Below, piece by piece: positions 19,425 to 27,041 of a stretch of 56,621 bases of DNA. The first letter of the stretch is position 1. Every line of letters starts with the position of its first letter. Below the pieces are notes generated by a model. The model was not told where the DNA came from. It did not search any database and was given only the letters and a program-made list of their open reading frames with translations. A program made the position numbers and the translations under genes. The stretch spans positions 1-56,621 of the forward strand of contig NSJL01000023.1 in assembly GCA_002634385.1 (NCBI GenBank), in the 5' to 3' direction. This DNA is from Nitrospira sp. (GTDB lineage Bacteria > Nitrospirota > Thermodesulfovibrionia > Thermodesulfovibrionales > Dissulfurispiraceae).

Positions 19425-20657
19425 TTACAAGAGGAAATACTCGATGAACGCCGCGGCCATGATGATACAGCTTGCGGGGATCACCCTCTTATAGATGCCC
19501 CAGGCATCCGCCTTGAAGTATTCCCGGGTGAGCACCAGGCAGAGATGCACGGGGGAGAGCAATACTCCCAGGAAGCCCGAAGCAAAGGCGAGGGTCATCT
19601 GGTTGAGGTGCGCTCCTCCCGTGATGCTGACGAGCAGGGGAAAGGAGCTCCCCACAAAGCCCAGGGTGTGGCCGGTCAGGAGTCCGCCGGCAAAGGGCAG
19701 CAGTACCAGTACCGGCAGAAGGGGAATTCCCTCTTCCGTAAAAGAGCGGCTCAGGCCCAGAACCGCTCCCGAGTTTTCCATGGCGAATTTAAAGAGCATC
19801 ACTCCGAAGATGAGGACGATCACGTCCCGCGCAAAGCCGTACCGGAATATCCCGAACAGTTCCTTTCTCCCCATCCGGTAATAGGCAAAAAGGAGCAGCA
19901 GCGTCAGTCCCAGCGCATACTGCAGCTCTACCCGCAGGACGATGACCAGGAGCAGCACCAGCGTCACGGGGAGAAAGCTTACGCCCTGCTTCCAGAGGCT
20001 GGCTTCCTCTCCTTCCTCCTGCCGGCGCTCTGTGGCGGGCTGAGGGGGAGGGGCGGCTGCCTTTCGGCTCTCCAGTCTTCTCATGCTGAAGAGAAAGCCG
20101 GTGGTCACGATTAGCAGTGCATATACCATGTTGGCGAGAATAAAGGAGCGGAGCTCGATCTTTGTAATGGCGGAGGCGAGGAGGATTCCCGGATAGAGGG
20201 GGAGCACGCACTCCCACGGGTGGCGGAACCAATAGTTGATGAAGCCCTTCTCCTCCGGCGTCATTTTCAGCCCCCTTGTGGACTCCTCCACCATCGGCGC
20301 CGAGAAGTAGGCTCCCCCGAGGGAGGGCAGCATCCCGATCAGCAGGGGCATGGAGACGATGACCGGCTTCTTGCGCTTCAGCAGGGTGCGGGAGGCTTCC
20401 GTCATGCGCGCCATCACCTGCTTCTCCCGCAGGATCATCTCGAACATCCGGATGAGGGTGAGGGCGAAGAAGAGCTTCACCGATGTGGGATCGGTTACCG
20501 TCGACGAGAGGGTGGAGAGGACAGCAGAAAGGGGCATCGCATACAGCACCGCCAGCAGCCCCGAGGCGGCGGCCAGGACATACCCGACATTCCATTTCAG
20601 ACGGAGCAGGACAAGAATGGCGGCAAAAACGAGGAGAATCTTCAATACATCGAGCAT
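19425..20657 (-). CDS. DUF401-family integral membrane protein
   Basis: A 410-aa polytopic protein with about 9-10 hydrophobic segments. Family landmarks are LLIGMLPSLGGAYFSAPMVEE, INYWFRHPWECVLPLYPGILLA and FAGGLLTGHTLGFVGSSFPLL. DUF401 proteins resemble citrate/gluconate-type transporters; the substrate is unknown. The start MLDVLKILLVF at 20657 has a TATACT only 6 bp upstream and no ribosome binding site, so the message may be leaderless. A longer in-frame extension to 20822 is basic and low-complexity and looks non-coding. Confidence 0.85.
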   Translation of the reverse strand: MLDVLKILLVFAAILVLLRLKWNVGYVLAAASGLLAVLYAMPLSAVLSTLSSTVTDPTSVKLFFALTLIRMFEMILREKQVMARMTEASRTLLKRKKPVIVSMPLLIGMLPSLGGAYFSAPMVEESTRGLKMTPEEKGFINYWFRHPWECVLPLYPGILLASAITKIELRSFILANMVYALLIVTTGFLFSMRRLESRKAAAPPPQPATERRQEEGEEASLWKQGVSFLPVTLVLLLVIVLRVELQYALGLTLLLLFAYYRMGRKELFGIFRYGFARDVIVLIFGVMLFKFAMENSGAVLGLSRSFTEEGIPLLPVLVLLPFAGGLLTGHTLGFVGSSFPLLVSITGGAHLNQMTLAFASGFLGVLLSPVHLCLVLTREYFKADAWGIYKRVIPASCIIMAAAFIEYFLL

Positions 20658-20699
20658 CCTGAAAGTATACCATTTCGGCGCATGCCGGGACTCCCGGCG

Positions 20700-20770
20700 A
20701 AAGAACAAGTGGGAAGTAAGAAGTAAGAAGTGGGAAGGGAGAAGTGGAAGGTAGGAGGGAAAAGACGGAT
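20700..20770. repeat. Purine-rich direct repeat tract
   Basis: The plus strand carries imperfect repeats of GGGAAGTAAGAAGT/GGGAAGG over about 70 bp between the divergent DUF401 and DUF3842 genes. It is simple-sequence in character; no regular spacers as in CRISPR are seen. Confidence 0.6.
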
Positions 20771-20802
20771 TACTTCTCCCTTCCCTCTTGTCCTTTGTGC
20801 TG

Positions 20803-20832
20803 TTGACACCCCTCTTCATCACTTTCTATACT
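20803..20832 (+). promoter_or_regulatory. Sigma-70 promoter of DUF3842-cooT-lipM, probably leaderless
   Basis: TTGACA (20803-20808), an 18-bp spacer and TATACT (20827-20832) form a near-consensus promoter. The expected transcription start is 20838-20840 and the ATG is at 20840, so the mRNA would have essentially no leader. No ribosome binding site is present. Confidence 0.65.
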
Positions 20833-20839
20833 TAAAACT

Positions 20840-21256
20840 ATGAGAAAAATCGCGGTAATCGACGGCCAGGGAGGCGGGATCGGCAGTCTCATCATCAAGC
20901 GGTTGAAAGAAGAGTTCGGAGATACCCTGGACATTCTGGCCCTCGGCACCAACTCCACCGCAACCAGCGCTATGATGAAGGCGCGCGCGAACAGGGGGGC
21001 CACCGGCGAGAACGCCATCGTATGGAACGTGGGCAGGGTCGACGCGGTGACCGGCCCTCTGAGCATTGTCCTTCCCAACGGGATGCTCGGGGAGCTTACC
21101 GCGAAAATGGCGGAGGCCATCGCCTCCTCCCCGGCGAAGAAGTTCCTGATTCCCCTGAATCAGGAGGAGGTGGAAGTGGTGGGTACGGTGAAGGAGCCGT
21201 TCCCCCACCTGATCGAGAAACTGGTGCAACGCATAAAGGAGGAAGCGCATGTGTGA
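20840..21256 (+). CDS. DUF3842-family protein
   Basis: A 138-aa protein matching DUF3842: VIDGQGGGIGSLIIKRL glycine-rich N-terminus, ALGTNSTATSAMMKARA, and NVGRVDAVTGPLSIVLPNGMLGELT. The glycine-rich loop suggests nucleotide binding, but no activity is known. It overlaps the CooT-family gene by 8 bp. In anaerobes the two families frequently sit together, which suggests a link to nickel or CO-dehydrogenase metabolism (inference). Confidence 0.88.
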   Translation: MRKIAVIDGQGGGIGSLIIKRLKEEFGDTLDILALGTNSTATSAMMKARANRGATGENAIVWNVGRVDAVTGPLSIVLPNGMLGELTAKMAEAIASSPAKKFLIPLNQEEVEVVGTVKEPFPHLIEKLVQRIKEEAHV

Positions 21257-21440
21257 GGCGAATGCCTATATTTACCGTGATGGAAAGGAAGAGCTGTATC
21301 TCGAGAATGTGGATATCATGATCCCGGAAAGCGGGAGGATCTACCTGAAGAACCTCTTCGGGGAGCAGAGAACTTTCGAGGGGCAGGTAAAGGAGATCTC
21401 CCTGCTGAAACACAGGATCGTGCTGGAAGAAAAGAAGTAG
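21249..21440 (+). CDS. CooT-family nickel-binding protein
   Basis: A 63-aa protein of the CooT family, whose studied member binds nickel for CO-dehydrogenase maturation. It begins MCEANAYIY, with Cys2 being the metal-binding residue in CooT, and contains NVDIMIPESGRIYLKNLFGEQ and the EISLLKHRIVLEE strand. The length is typical. No CO-dehydrogenase gene is in this window. It overlaps DUF3842 and is 7 bp before the lipoate-family ligase. Confidence 0.88.
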   Translation: MCEANAYIYRDGKEELYLENVDIMIPESGRIYLKNLFGEQRTFEGQVKEISLLKHRIVLEEKK

Positions 21441-21447
21441 CCGCTTC

Positions 21448-22245
21448 ATGTTCGTTTCCTGGAGGCTCATCGATTCAGGCCCGTGTGATGCCTTTTACAA
21501 CATGGCCCTCGATGAGGCCATCGCCCTTGCTGTCATGGACGGTCATTCCCCGCCCACTCTCCGGTTCTACGGATGGACCCTCCCTTCTGTGAGCATCGGC
21601 TTCTTTCAGAAAAGAGCGGATCTCGATTGCGCCTATTGCAGCAGCCATTCCGTTCCAGCGGTGCGGAGGCCCACCGGGGGGAGGGGTATCCTCCACGGCG
21701 ATGAGCTCACCTACAGTATCTCCTCAAAAAATGAGGAAGCCTTCTCCCGGGGCCTTCTGGATACCTACCGCCAGATAAGCCGTGCCCTCCAGGCCGGGCT
21801 CGGGAGGACCGGTCTCCCGGTGACGATGAAGGAGGAGCGGGAAGCGGGGAGGGTCCTCACGCGCAGTCCCCTCTGTTTCCAGTCCGCGTCCTACGGAGAA
21901 ATAAGCTTTCAGTCCAGGAAAGTCATCGGTTCCGCCCAGAAGCGGTGGAGGGAGGGCTTTCTCCAACAGGGATCGATCCCCTACTCTATCGACTACGAAC
22001 GTCTTGCCCTGGTTTTCAGCGGCATGGGACAAAGGGAGAAGAGCGGGGAGGCGGAAAAGACGGAACGCGCCATGGTGGGACTCAGGGAGTTGCTGCCGGA
22101 TCTCGACCCGGAAAGGGTGAAAGAGAGCCTGGTCCTTTCCTTTGAGGAGATCTTTTCTGTCAGGCTTCTTCCCTCCCGTCCTTCTGATCGGGAGCAGGAG
22201 CTTGCCCTTCGTCTGTCTTCGGAGAAGTATCTGCCTCTGTGCTGA
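21448..22245 (+). CDS. Lipoate-protein ligase/octanoyltransferase (LipM/LplA family)
   Basis: A 265-aa member of the BPL_LplA_LipB acyltransferase family, attaching octanoate or lipoate to lipoyl domains. Seen are NMALDEAIA, RRPTGGRGILHGDELTYS (acyl-binding loop) and SPLCFQSASYGEISF followed by KVIGSAQKR. A cysteine at the start of that segment is the acyl-accepting residue in LipM, so octanoyltransferase is favoured over ATP-dependent ligase. Its 3' end overlaps the convergent membrane-protein gene by 86 bp. Confidence 0.85.
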   Translation: MFVSWRLIDSGPCDAFYNMALDEAIALAVMDGHSPPTLRFYGWTLPSVSIGFFQKRADLDCAYCSSHSVPAVRRPTGGRGILHGDELTYSISSKNEEAFSRGLLDTYRQISRALQAGLGRTGLPVTMKEEREAGRVLTRSPLCFQSASYGEISFQSRKVIGSAQKRWREGFLQQGSIPYSIDYERLALVFSGMGQREKSGEAEKTERAMVGLRELLPDLDPERVKESLVLSFEEIFSVRLLPSRPSDREQELALRLSSEKYLPLC

Positions 22246-23197
22246 GGCCGGCCTCTTCCGCTGGTGCAGGGACGGGTACCGGCAGAGACGGCAGGTATCC
22301 CGTTCGGTAGTAATACAGGAAAAGGGATGCCAGCATGATGAGGCTGATATATCCCTGGATGAAGTAGGTGACCACCTGGTAGGGAAGGGAGAGGATGGGG
22401 CCGATGAGGGGAATCAGGGTAAGGGGAGATCCGACCAGTATGACGAAAAACCCCGTTACCATATAGCCGATGAACAGGAGGGCGTACAGAATGAGAGAAG
22501 AGGGCACCGAAAAAATATACCGCATGGTGCTCTTCAGCGCTGCCCAGGGGCTCGAATGGGTGAAGGTCATGCAGGCGATGCCGTAGACCGTGCCGGACAG
22601 GGTGACGAGAATCAGGAAGAAACCGATGGAGAGGAGGACCAGGAAGAAAAAGACCCCGAAGAAGAGCCCGAGGGTCGCCTCCTGTGACCTCGCCAGCTCG
22701 ATAATGGACGAGGCCCCGCCGGCAAGTATCCCGAGAATGAACGCCAGGGTGATGAAGATCAGCCCGATCAGAGAGGAGTAGACGAGAACCGGAAAGAAAA
22801 GCCTCTTCCCCTCCACGAAAAATTCCTTGAACGAGAATTTCTGTATCCCGGACTGGATCGTCCGTGCCACTATCCCGATGGTCCCGGCGATGGTGAAGGT
22901 CCAGAGGACGACGATGAACATGATGTAAAGGAGCAGGCTCATCAGGATGACCAGCGCCATACCGAAATACTTATTCAGCAGCTCTGCCGAACCCTTGAAG
23001 GCGCTGACCACATCTTTGAAGCGCAGGATGTCGGTGAGGTCGAGCCCGAACATGATGAACGCGATAGCGATGGGTATCCCCACAATGACGAAGAAGCTCG
23101 CGCAACTGAGGATCATGGAGATGAACTGGGCGAGCACCAGCGGCCAGTTCTTGTGGACGACGTGTATGCCTTCTTTCAGGGTGGAAAAAAAATTCAT
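22160..23197 (-). CDS. Polytopic membrane protein of unknown function
   Basis: A 345-aa protein with about six strongly hydrophobic segments (for example LVLAQFISMILSCASFFVIV, LVILMSLLLYIMFIVVL and LILYALLFIGYMVTGFFVIL) and a Pro/Ala/Glu-rich cytoplasmic tail from about residue 305. It resembles DUF4013-like or glycerophosphoryl-family membrane domains, but I cannot assign it. It lies 105 bp downstream of lpxI in the same direction, so it may be the last gene of the envelope operon. The 3' end overlaps the convergent LipM-like gene. Confidence 0.8.
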   Translation of the reverse strand: MNFFSTLKEGIHVVHKNWPLVLAQFISMILSCASFFVIVGIPIAIAFIMFGLDLTDILRFKDVVSAFKGSAELLNKYFGMALVILMSLLLYIMFIVVLWTFTIAGTIGIVARTIQSGIQKFSFKEFFVEGKRLFFPVLVYSSLIGLIFITLAFILGILAGGASSIIELARSQEATLGLFFGVFFFLVLLSIGFFLILVTLSGTVYGIACMTFTHSSPWAALKSTMRYIFSVPSSLILYALLFIGYMVTGFFVILVGSPLTLIPLIGPILSLPYQVVTYFIQGYISLIMLASLFLYYYRTGYLPSLPVPVPAPAEEAGLSTEADTSPKTDEGQAPAPDQKDGREEA

Positions 23198-23302
23198 ATG
23201 CCTGCGGGTATCTTCCTTTTTTATCTTGTCTCGTATCTCGTCTCTGTTTTTTGCCTGCGATGGGCTGCTGCGTGCGGGAAAAGGTCTTGGGCGTTACCCC
23301 GC

Positions 23303-24115
23303 TCACGCGTCTCTGCGGTATCCCACCACGGTAATGCCCGCCCCAGAGGCCTCTGCTGCCAGCTTTTCCCGCTCGAGAATGATACTCCTCTGCGCTTCCA
23401 CCGCGAGGACCCTGGCCCTGACGTCGATCATCGCCTTGAGGGTATCGAGGCCGATGACCGGGACATCGAGCCGCATGTCCTGCTGGGGCTTGCTTACCTT
23501 GACGACGACTGCGCCGTCTCCGGCCCATTTCCCTCCCCTGCGGATCGCCTCGTCCGTGCCCTCGATCGCCTCGACCGCCATGACGGCGCGGTCCTTCACT
23601 ACGACGGTCTGCCCGATGTCCAGCCTGCCGATTTCCCGGGCGATCCCCCAGCCGAATTCGACATCCTTCCACTCGTCACGCGAGGGGGAATCCTCTGTCA
23701 GCACCCCTTCCGGGGTGAGGAGGTGCGGACTGAAAGCGGTGGTATCGAGGATCCGTATCCCCTCGCTCTCCAGCTCTCTCGTAATCGCATACAGGATGGA
23801 ATCATCGCTCCTGTCCTTCAGAGAGAGCAGCACCTTCACCGCCCTGAGGTCGGGGGTGATCTTCGATTTGTAGAGGAGGGATTTGGGGACTTTCCCCGCC
23901 AGGATGATCTCTTCGATCTTGTTTTTCGCAAAAAACTTGATCAGTTCCCCCAATTTTCCCGCATTGATCCAGCGTATTTCATCGGAGACTTCCTCCAAGC
24001 CCGGGGAGGCGAGATTTTCGATGGCGGCGGTGACGACCCGGTAGCCGCGGACTTTCGCATCGCCTGCAATAATGAGGGGAAGGGCTCCGATGCCCGCGAT
24101 GATACCTATCTGCAT
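23303..24115 (-). CDS. lpxI: UDP-2,3-diacylglucosamine diphosphatase LpxI
   Basis: A 270-aa LpxI-type hydrolase making lipid X from UDP-2,3-diacylglucosamine in lipid A synthesis; it replaces LpxH in many non-gammaproteobacterial diderms. Family features are the N-terminal IGIIAGIGALPLIIA, the central IEEIILAGKVPK, GQTVVVKDRAVMAVEAIEGTDEAI, and VVKVSKPQQDMRLDVPVIGLDTL with the conserved metal-site aspartates. It overlaps lpxA by 10 bp, confirming operon membership. Confidence 0.95.
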   Translation of the reverse strand: MQIGIIAGIGALPLIIAGDAKVRGYRVVTAAIENLASPGLEEVSDEIRWINAGKLGELIKFFAKNKIEEIILAGKVPKSLLYKSKITPDLRAVKVLLSLKDRSDDSILYAITRELESEGIRILDTTAFSPHLLTPEGVLTEDSPSRDEWKDVEFGWGIAREIGRLDIGQTVVVKDRAVMAVEAIEGTDEAIRRGGKWAGDGAVVVKVSKPQQDMRLDVPVIGLDTLKAMIDVRARVLAVEAQRSIILEREKLAAEASGAGITVVGYRRDA

Positions 24116-24885
24116 ATGCCCCTTTTATTCTTCTCGATGAATTCCACCAGTTTCCGTATCTCGGCGGAATCCGGGAAATCGGACTTTATCTTCTTCAGCG
24201 CCTCATTCAGCGTCCTTTTTTCCCGGAAAAGGATCTTGTACGCTTTCTTCAGGACGTTCACCGTCCCATCCGGGAATCCGTGGCGCTTGAGGCCGATGAC
24301 GTTGAGCCCGTATAGCTTTGCCCGTGGTCCGGAGGCCATGGTATAAGGGGGAATATCCTGTGCAATGCCGCTGAAACCGCCCACCATGGCATAGGAGCCG
24401 ATACGCGAATTCTGGTGCACCGCCACCAGCCCGCCGATGAAGACGAAGTCTTCCACCACTACATGTCCGGCGAGGGTGGCGGCGTTGGCAAGGATATTGG
24501 AGTTTCCCAGCTTGCAATCGTGGGCTACATGCACGTAGGCCATGAGGAAGTTGTTTTCTCCCACCACGGTGAGACCGTCTCCCCCCACGGAGGCGCGATG
24601 GATAGAGGTATACTCGCGGACGATGGTGCCCTTGCCGATCTTTACGCCGGTCTTCTCATTCTTGTATTTCAGATCCTGGGGGGGCAACCCGACGGTGGCG
24701 AAAGGGTGGATGGTGCAGTTCTCACCGATGTCGGTAGCGCCTTCAACGACCACATGGGAGATGAGTTTCGCACCTTTCCGGATGACTGCCCCCTCCCCGA
24801 TGGTACAATAGGGGCCGATGACGACACCTTCCGCAATCTCCGCTTTGGGACTGACAACCGCTGTCTTATGGATATCCTTCGGCAT
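24106..24885 (-). CDS. lpxA: UDP-N-acetylglucosamine acyltransferase (LpxA)
   Basis: First enzyme of lipid A synthesis (259 aa), transferring a hydroxyacyl chain from ACP to UDP-GlcNAc. The left-handed beta-helix is visible as hexapeptide repeats from residue ~2 to ~190 (IHKTAVVSPKAEIAEGVVIG and onward). The catalytic His is in the segment MAYVHVAHDCKLG. The C-terminal helical domain (residues ~195-259) includes GLKRHGF. It is 8 bp downstream of fabZ and overlaps lpxI. Confidence 0.96.
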   Translation of the reverse strand: MPKDIHKTAVVSPKAEIAEGVVIGPYCTIGEGAVIRKGAKLISHVVVEGATDIGENCTIHPFATVGLPPQDLKYKNEKTGVKIGKGTIVREYTSIHRASVGGDGLTVVGENNFLMAYVHVAHDCKLGNSNILANAATLAGHVVVEDFVFIGGLVAVHQNSRIGSYAMVGGFSGIAQDIPPYTMASGPRAKLYGLNVIGLKRHGFPDGTVNVLKKAYKILFREKRTLNEALKKIKSDFPDSAEIRKLVEFIEKNKRGICR

Positions 24886-24893
24886 TCTTCCTC

Positions 24894-25325
24894 CTACATG
24901 CTTTTATCGGAAAGCATTGCGGTGAACTCCGCTTCGGTTGTCATCTTGTCCCCGACAAAGGCATGCGCCGCAAACTTCCACACATTACCCCTCTTATGAA
25001 TGACCTTGACTTCCATCCGCAGCTGGTCACCCGGCAGAACGGGCCGCCTGAATTTCACCTTCTCGATGCTCATGAAATAGACCGTTTTCCCCTGGGCCCC
25101 CGATTTGAACGCCAGGATTCCCGCCACCTGCGCCATTGCCTCGACAGTGAGAACGCCCGGCATGACCGGGTTGCCGGGAAAGTGCCCCTGGAAAAAGGGT
25201 TCGTTCATGGTGACGCATTTTATCCCGACTGCCCTGGATCCCGGTTCCATTTCGATCACGCGATCCACCAGCAAAAAGGGGTAGCGGTGCGGAAGCAGGG
25301 TTAGTATCTCTTTGATCTCGATCAT
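24894..25325 (-). CDS. fabZ: (3R)-hydroxyacyl-ACP dehydratase (FabZ)
   Basis: A hot-dog-fold dehydratase of fatty-acid elongation, 143 aa. Landmarks are LLPHRYPFLLVDRV with the catalytic His region, EPFFQGHFPGNPVMPGVLTVEAMAQ with the catalytic Glu helix, and KVKFRRPVLPGDQL. The start at 25325 has GAGGAG 4-9 bp upstream and overlaps the lpxD stop (ATGA). Its position between lpxD and lpxA is the classical lipid A operon arrangement. Confidence 0.97.
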   Translation of the reverse strand: MIEIKEILTLLPHRYPFLLVDRVIEMEPGSRAVGIKCVTMNEPFFQGHFPGNPVMPGVLTVEAMAQVAGILAFKSGAQGKTVYFMSIEKVKFRRPVLPGDQLRMEVKVIHKRGNVWKFAAHAFVGDKMTTEAEFTAMLSDKSM

Positions 25326-26332
25326 TTCTCCTCCTCTGCAATCTTCCTTTCCAGGTCTTCGAGCTTCTTTTTCATCTCGGGGAGCTTGGCAAAAACCGCC
25401 ATGGCTTTCAACCATTCCCGGTGCGGCATCGGCATAGTGCCGGAATAGATCCCCCTCTTCATATGCCCCAGGACGCCTGCCTTCGCCCCTACCATCGTCC
25501 CGGCCTCGATAACGGAATGGTCTGCCACGCCCACCTGCCCGCCCAGGACCACCCCGTCCCCGATACGGGAGCTTCCGGCGATGCCGACCTGGGCGACGAT
25601 GATCACATTCCTGCCGATATGCACGTTATGCCCTATCTGCACGAGGTTGTCGATTTTTGTCCCCCCGCCGATGAAGGTAGTGCCGGTGGTCGCCCTGTCG
25701 ATGGTAACGGCCGCCCCGATCTCCACCTCGTCCTCGATAACGACATCGCCCACCTGGGGAATCTTCTGGTGCTTCCCCTCTGCAAAGACATACCCGAAGC
25801 CGTCGGACCCGATCACGGAGCCGGCATGGATGACCACCCTGTTCCCGATGGTGATCCTTTCCCTGACCGTCACATTGGGATGGAGCACGCATCCCTCTCC
25901 GATGGAGCTGCTCTCCCCTACGAAAACGCCGGGATAGATGACCGTCCCCGCACCGATGGTCACCCCCTCGGCAATATAGGCATAGTCGTAAATGGTGACC
26001 TTTTCTCCCAGGAGGACGCTGGGCGCCACGGTGGCTTTCGTACTTACCCCCTTGCAAGGATGCGGCTTTACATGGAAGTGGGAGAGGAGCCGTGCAAAGG
26101 CATACTGGGGATTGCGGGTCTTGATCTGCGGCGTATCGATATCCTCGATGAACTCCTGAACGAGTACTGCCGATGCCCTGCTGTTCTTCAGGGCATCCAG
26201 CCATTTCCTGCTGGAAAGGAAGGTGATGTCCCCCTCTTTCGCATCGGTAATACCGGATGCCCCTGTTATCTCAACCTCACTGCTCCCTGCTACCTCGCCG
26301 TCGAGCAGTTGTGCAAGCTCGTGTAGTTTCAT
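25322..26332 (-). CDS. lpxD: UDP-3-O-acylglucosamine N-acyltransferase (LpxD)
   Basis: Third committed enzyme of lipid A synthesis (336 aa). The N-terminal uridine-binding domain (residues 1-~100) is followed by a beta-helix of hexapeptide repeats with IGSDGFGYVFAEGKHQKIPQ. The NLVQIGHNVHIGRN segment contains the catalytic His. A C-terminal helix (LEDLERKIAEEEK) completes the fold. The stop codon overlaps the fabZ start by 4 bp. Confidence 0.96.
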   Translation of the reverse strand: MKLHELAQLLDGEVAGSSEVEITGASGITDAKEGDITFLSSRKWLDALKNSRASAVLVQEFIEDIDTPQIKTRNPQYAFARLLSHFHVKPHPCKGVSTKATVAPSVLLGEKVTIYDYAYIAEGVTIGAGTVIYPGVFVGESSSIGEGCVLHPNVTVRERITIGNRVVIHAGSVIGSDGFGYVFAEGKHQKIPQVGDVVIEDEVEIGAAVTIDRATTGTTFIGGGTKIDNLVQIGHNVHIGRNVIIVAQVGIAGSSRIGDGVVLGGQVGVADHSVIEAGTMVGAKAGVLGHMKRGIYSGTMPMPHREWLKAMAVFAKLPEMKKKLEDLERKIAEEEK

Positions 26333-26421
26333 TCCCGGTAAAAAGCCTTTTCCTATTATTTCCTATTGTATTGGCCCTATCGGCCCTTGCGGATGCCCTG
26401 TGAGCTGCTCAGCGGAAGGCG

Positions 26422-26961
26422 CTATTTCTTGGACGAGGCTTTTGCCCCCTTTGCTTCGTTGTATCTCTTGATCACCGCATCGGTCAGGTCAAGGGCCTTG
26501 TTCCCGTACAGAACGGACTGGACCGGGAGAATCGCGTCATACTTGCCCTCCTGCCCCATCGCATCGACGATGGAGAGGATCTCCTTGTAGACGGACTCGG
26601 TCAGCTCCCTGCGCTTCTTTTCCAGCTCCACGTTGATATCAGAAACCATCCGCTGGAAGTCCCGTTCCGCACGCTCGATCTCTTCGACTTTCGCCCGCCG
26701 CGCCTCGGCTGAAATGATGGACGACTGTTTCTCGAGATCCGCTTTCATCTTTTCGATGGCTTTCCCCTTCTCGGTGACAGCCGCCTGCTTGGAGGACATG
26801 AACTCCTTCAAGCCGGAAACGGCCTTTTTCCCCTCCTCCGATTCATTCGCAGCCTTGTCCAGATCCACAAAGCCGATCTTTGTCTCGGCAAGGGCTGCGG
26901 AAAGCATGCCCGAAAGGAGCAGGGAAAGAACAACGACCACTGCTGCAAAGTACCTCTTCAT
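26422..26961 (-). CDS. OmpH/Skp-family periplasmic chaperone
   Basis: A 179-aa periplasmic chaperone for outer-membrane proteins. A signal peptide (residues 1-~25, ending ALAE) precedes the Skp core KIGFVDLDKAANESEEGKK, a long coiled-coil (residues ~40-125) and a closing ILPVQSVLYGNKALDLTDAVI segment. GGAGGATTACG precedes the ATG. It lies 80 bp after bamA and 89 bp before lpxD, the usual bamA-skp-lpxD order. Confidence 0.93.
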   Translation of the reverse strand: MKRYFAAVVVVLSLLLSGMLSAALAETKIGFVDLDKAANESEEGKKAVSGLKEFMSSKQAAVTEKGKAIEKMKADLEKQSSIISAEARRAKVEEIERAERDFQRMVSDINVELEKKRRELTESVYKEILSIVDAMGQEGKYDAILPVQSVLYGNKALDLTDAVIKRYNEAKGAKASSKK

Positions 26962-27041
26962 CGTAATCCTCCGTAATGTAGTGATGCTTCAGGACCATGA
27001 CCCCATGAGGAAATCATAAATCCTAAACCGGTCATTAGCAA

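Noticed and set aside
20700..20770. A CRISPR-like repeat array
   Set aside because: The units are short purine-rich simple repeats without uniform spacers or cas genes nearby.
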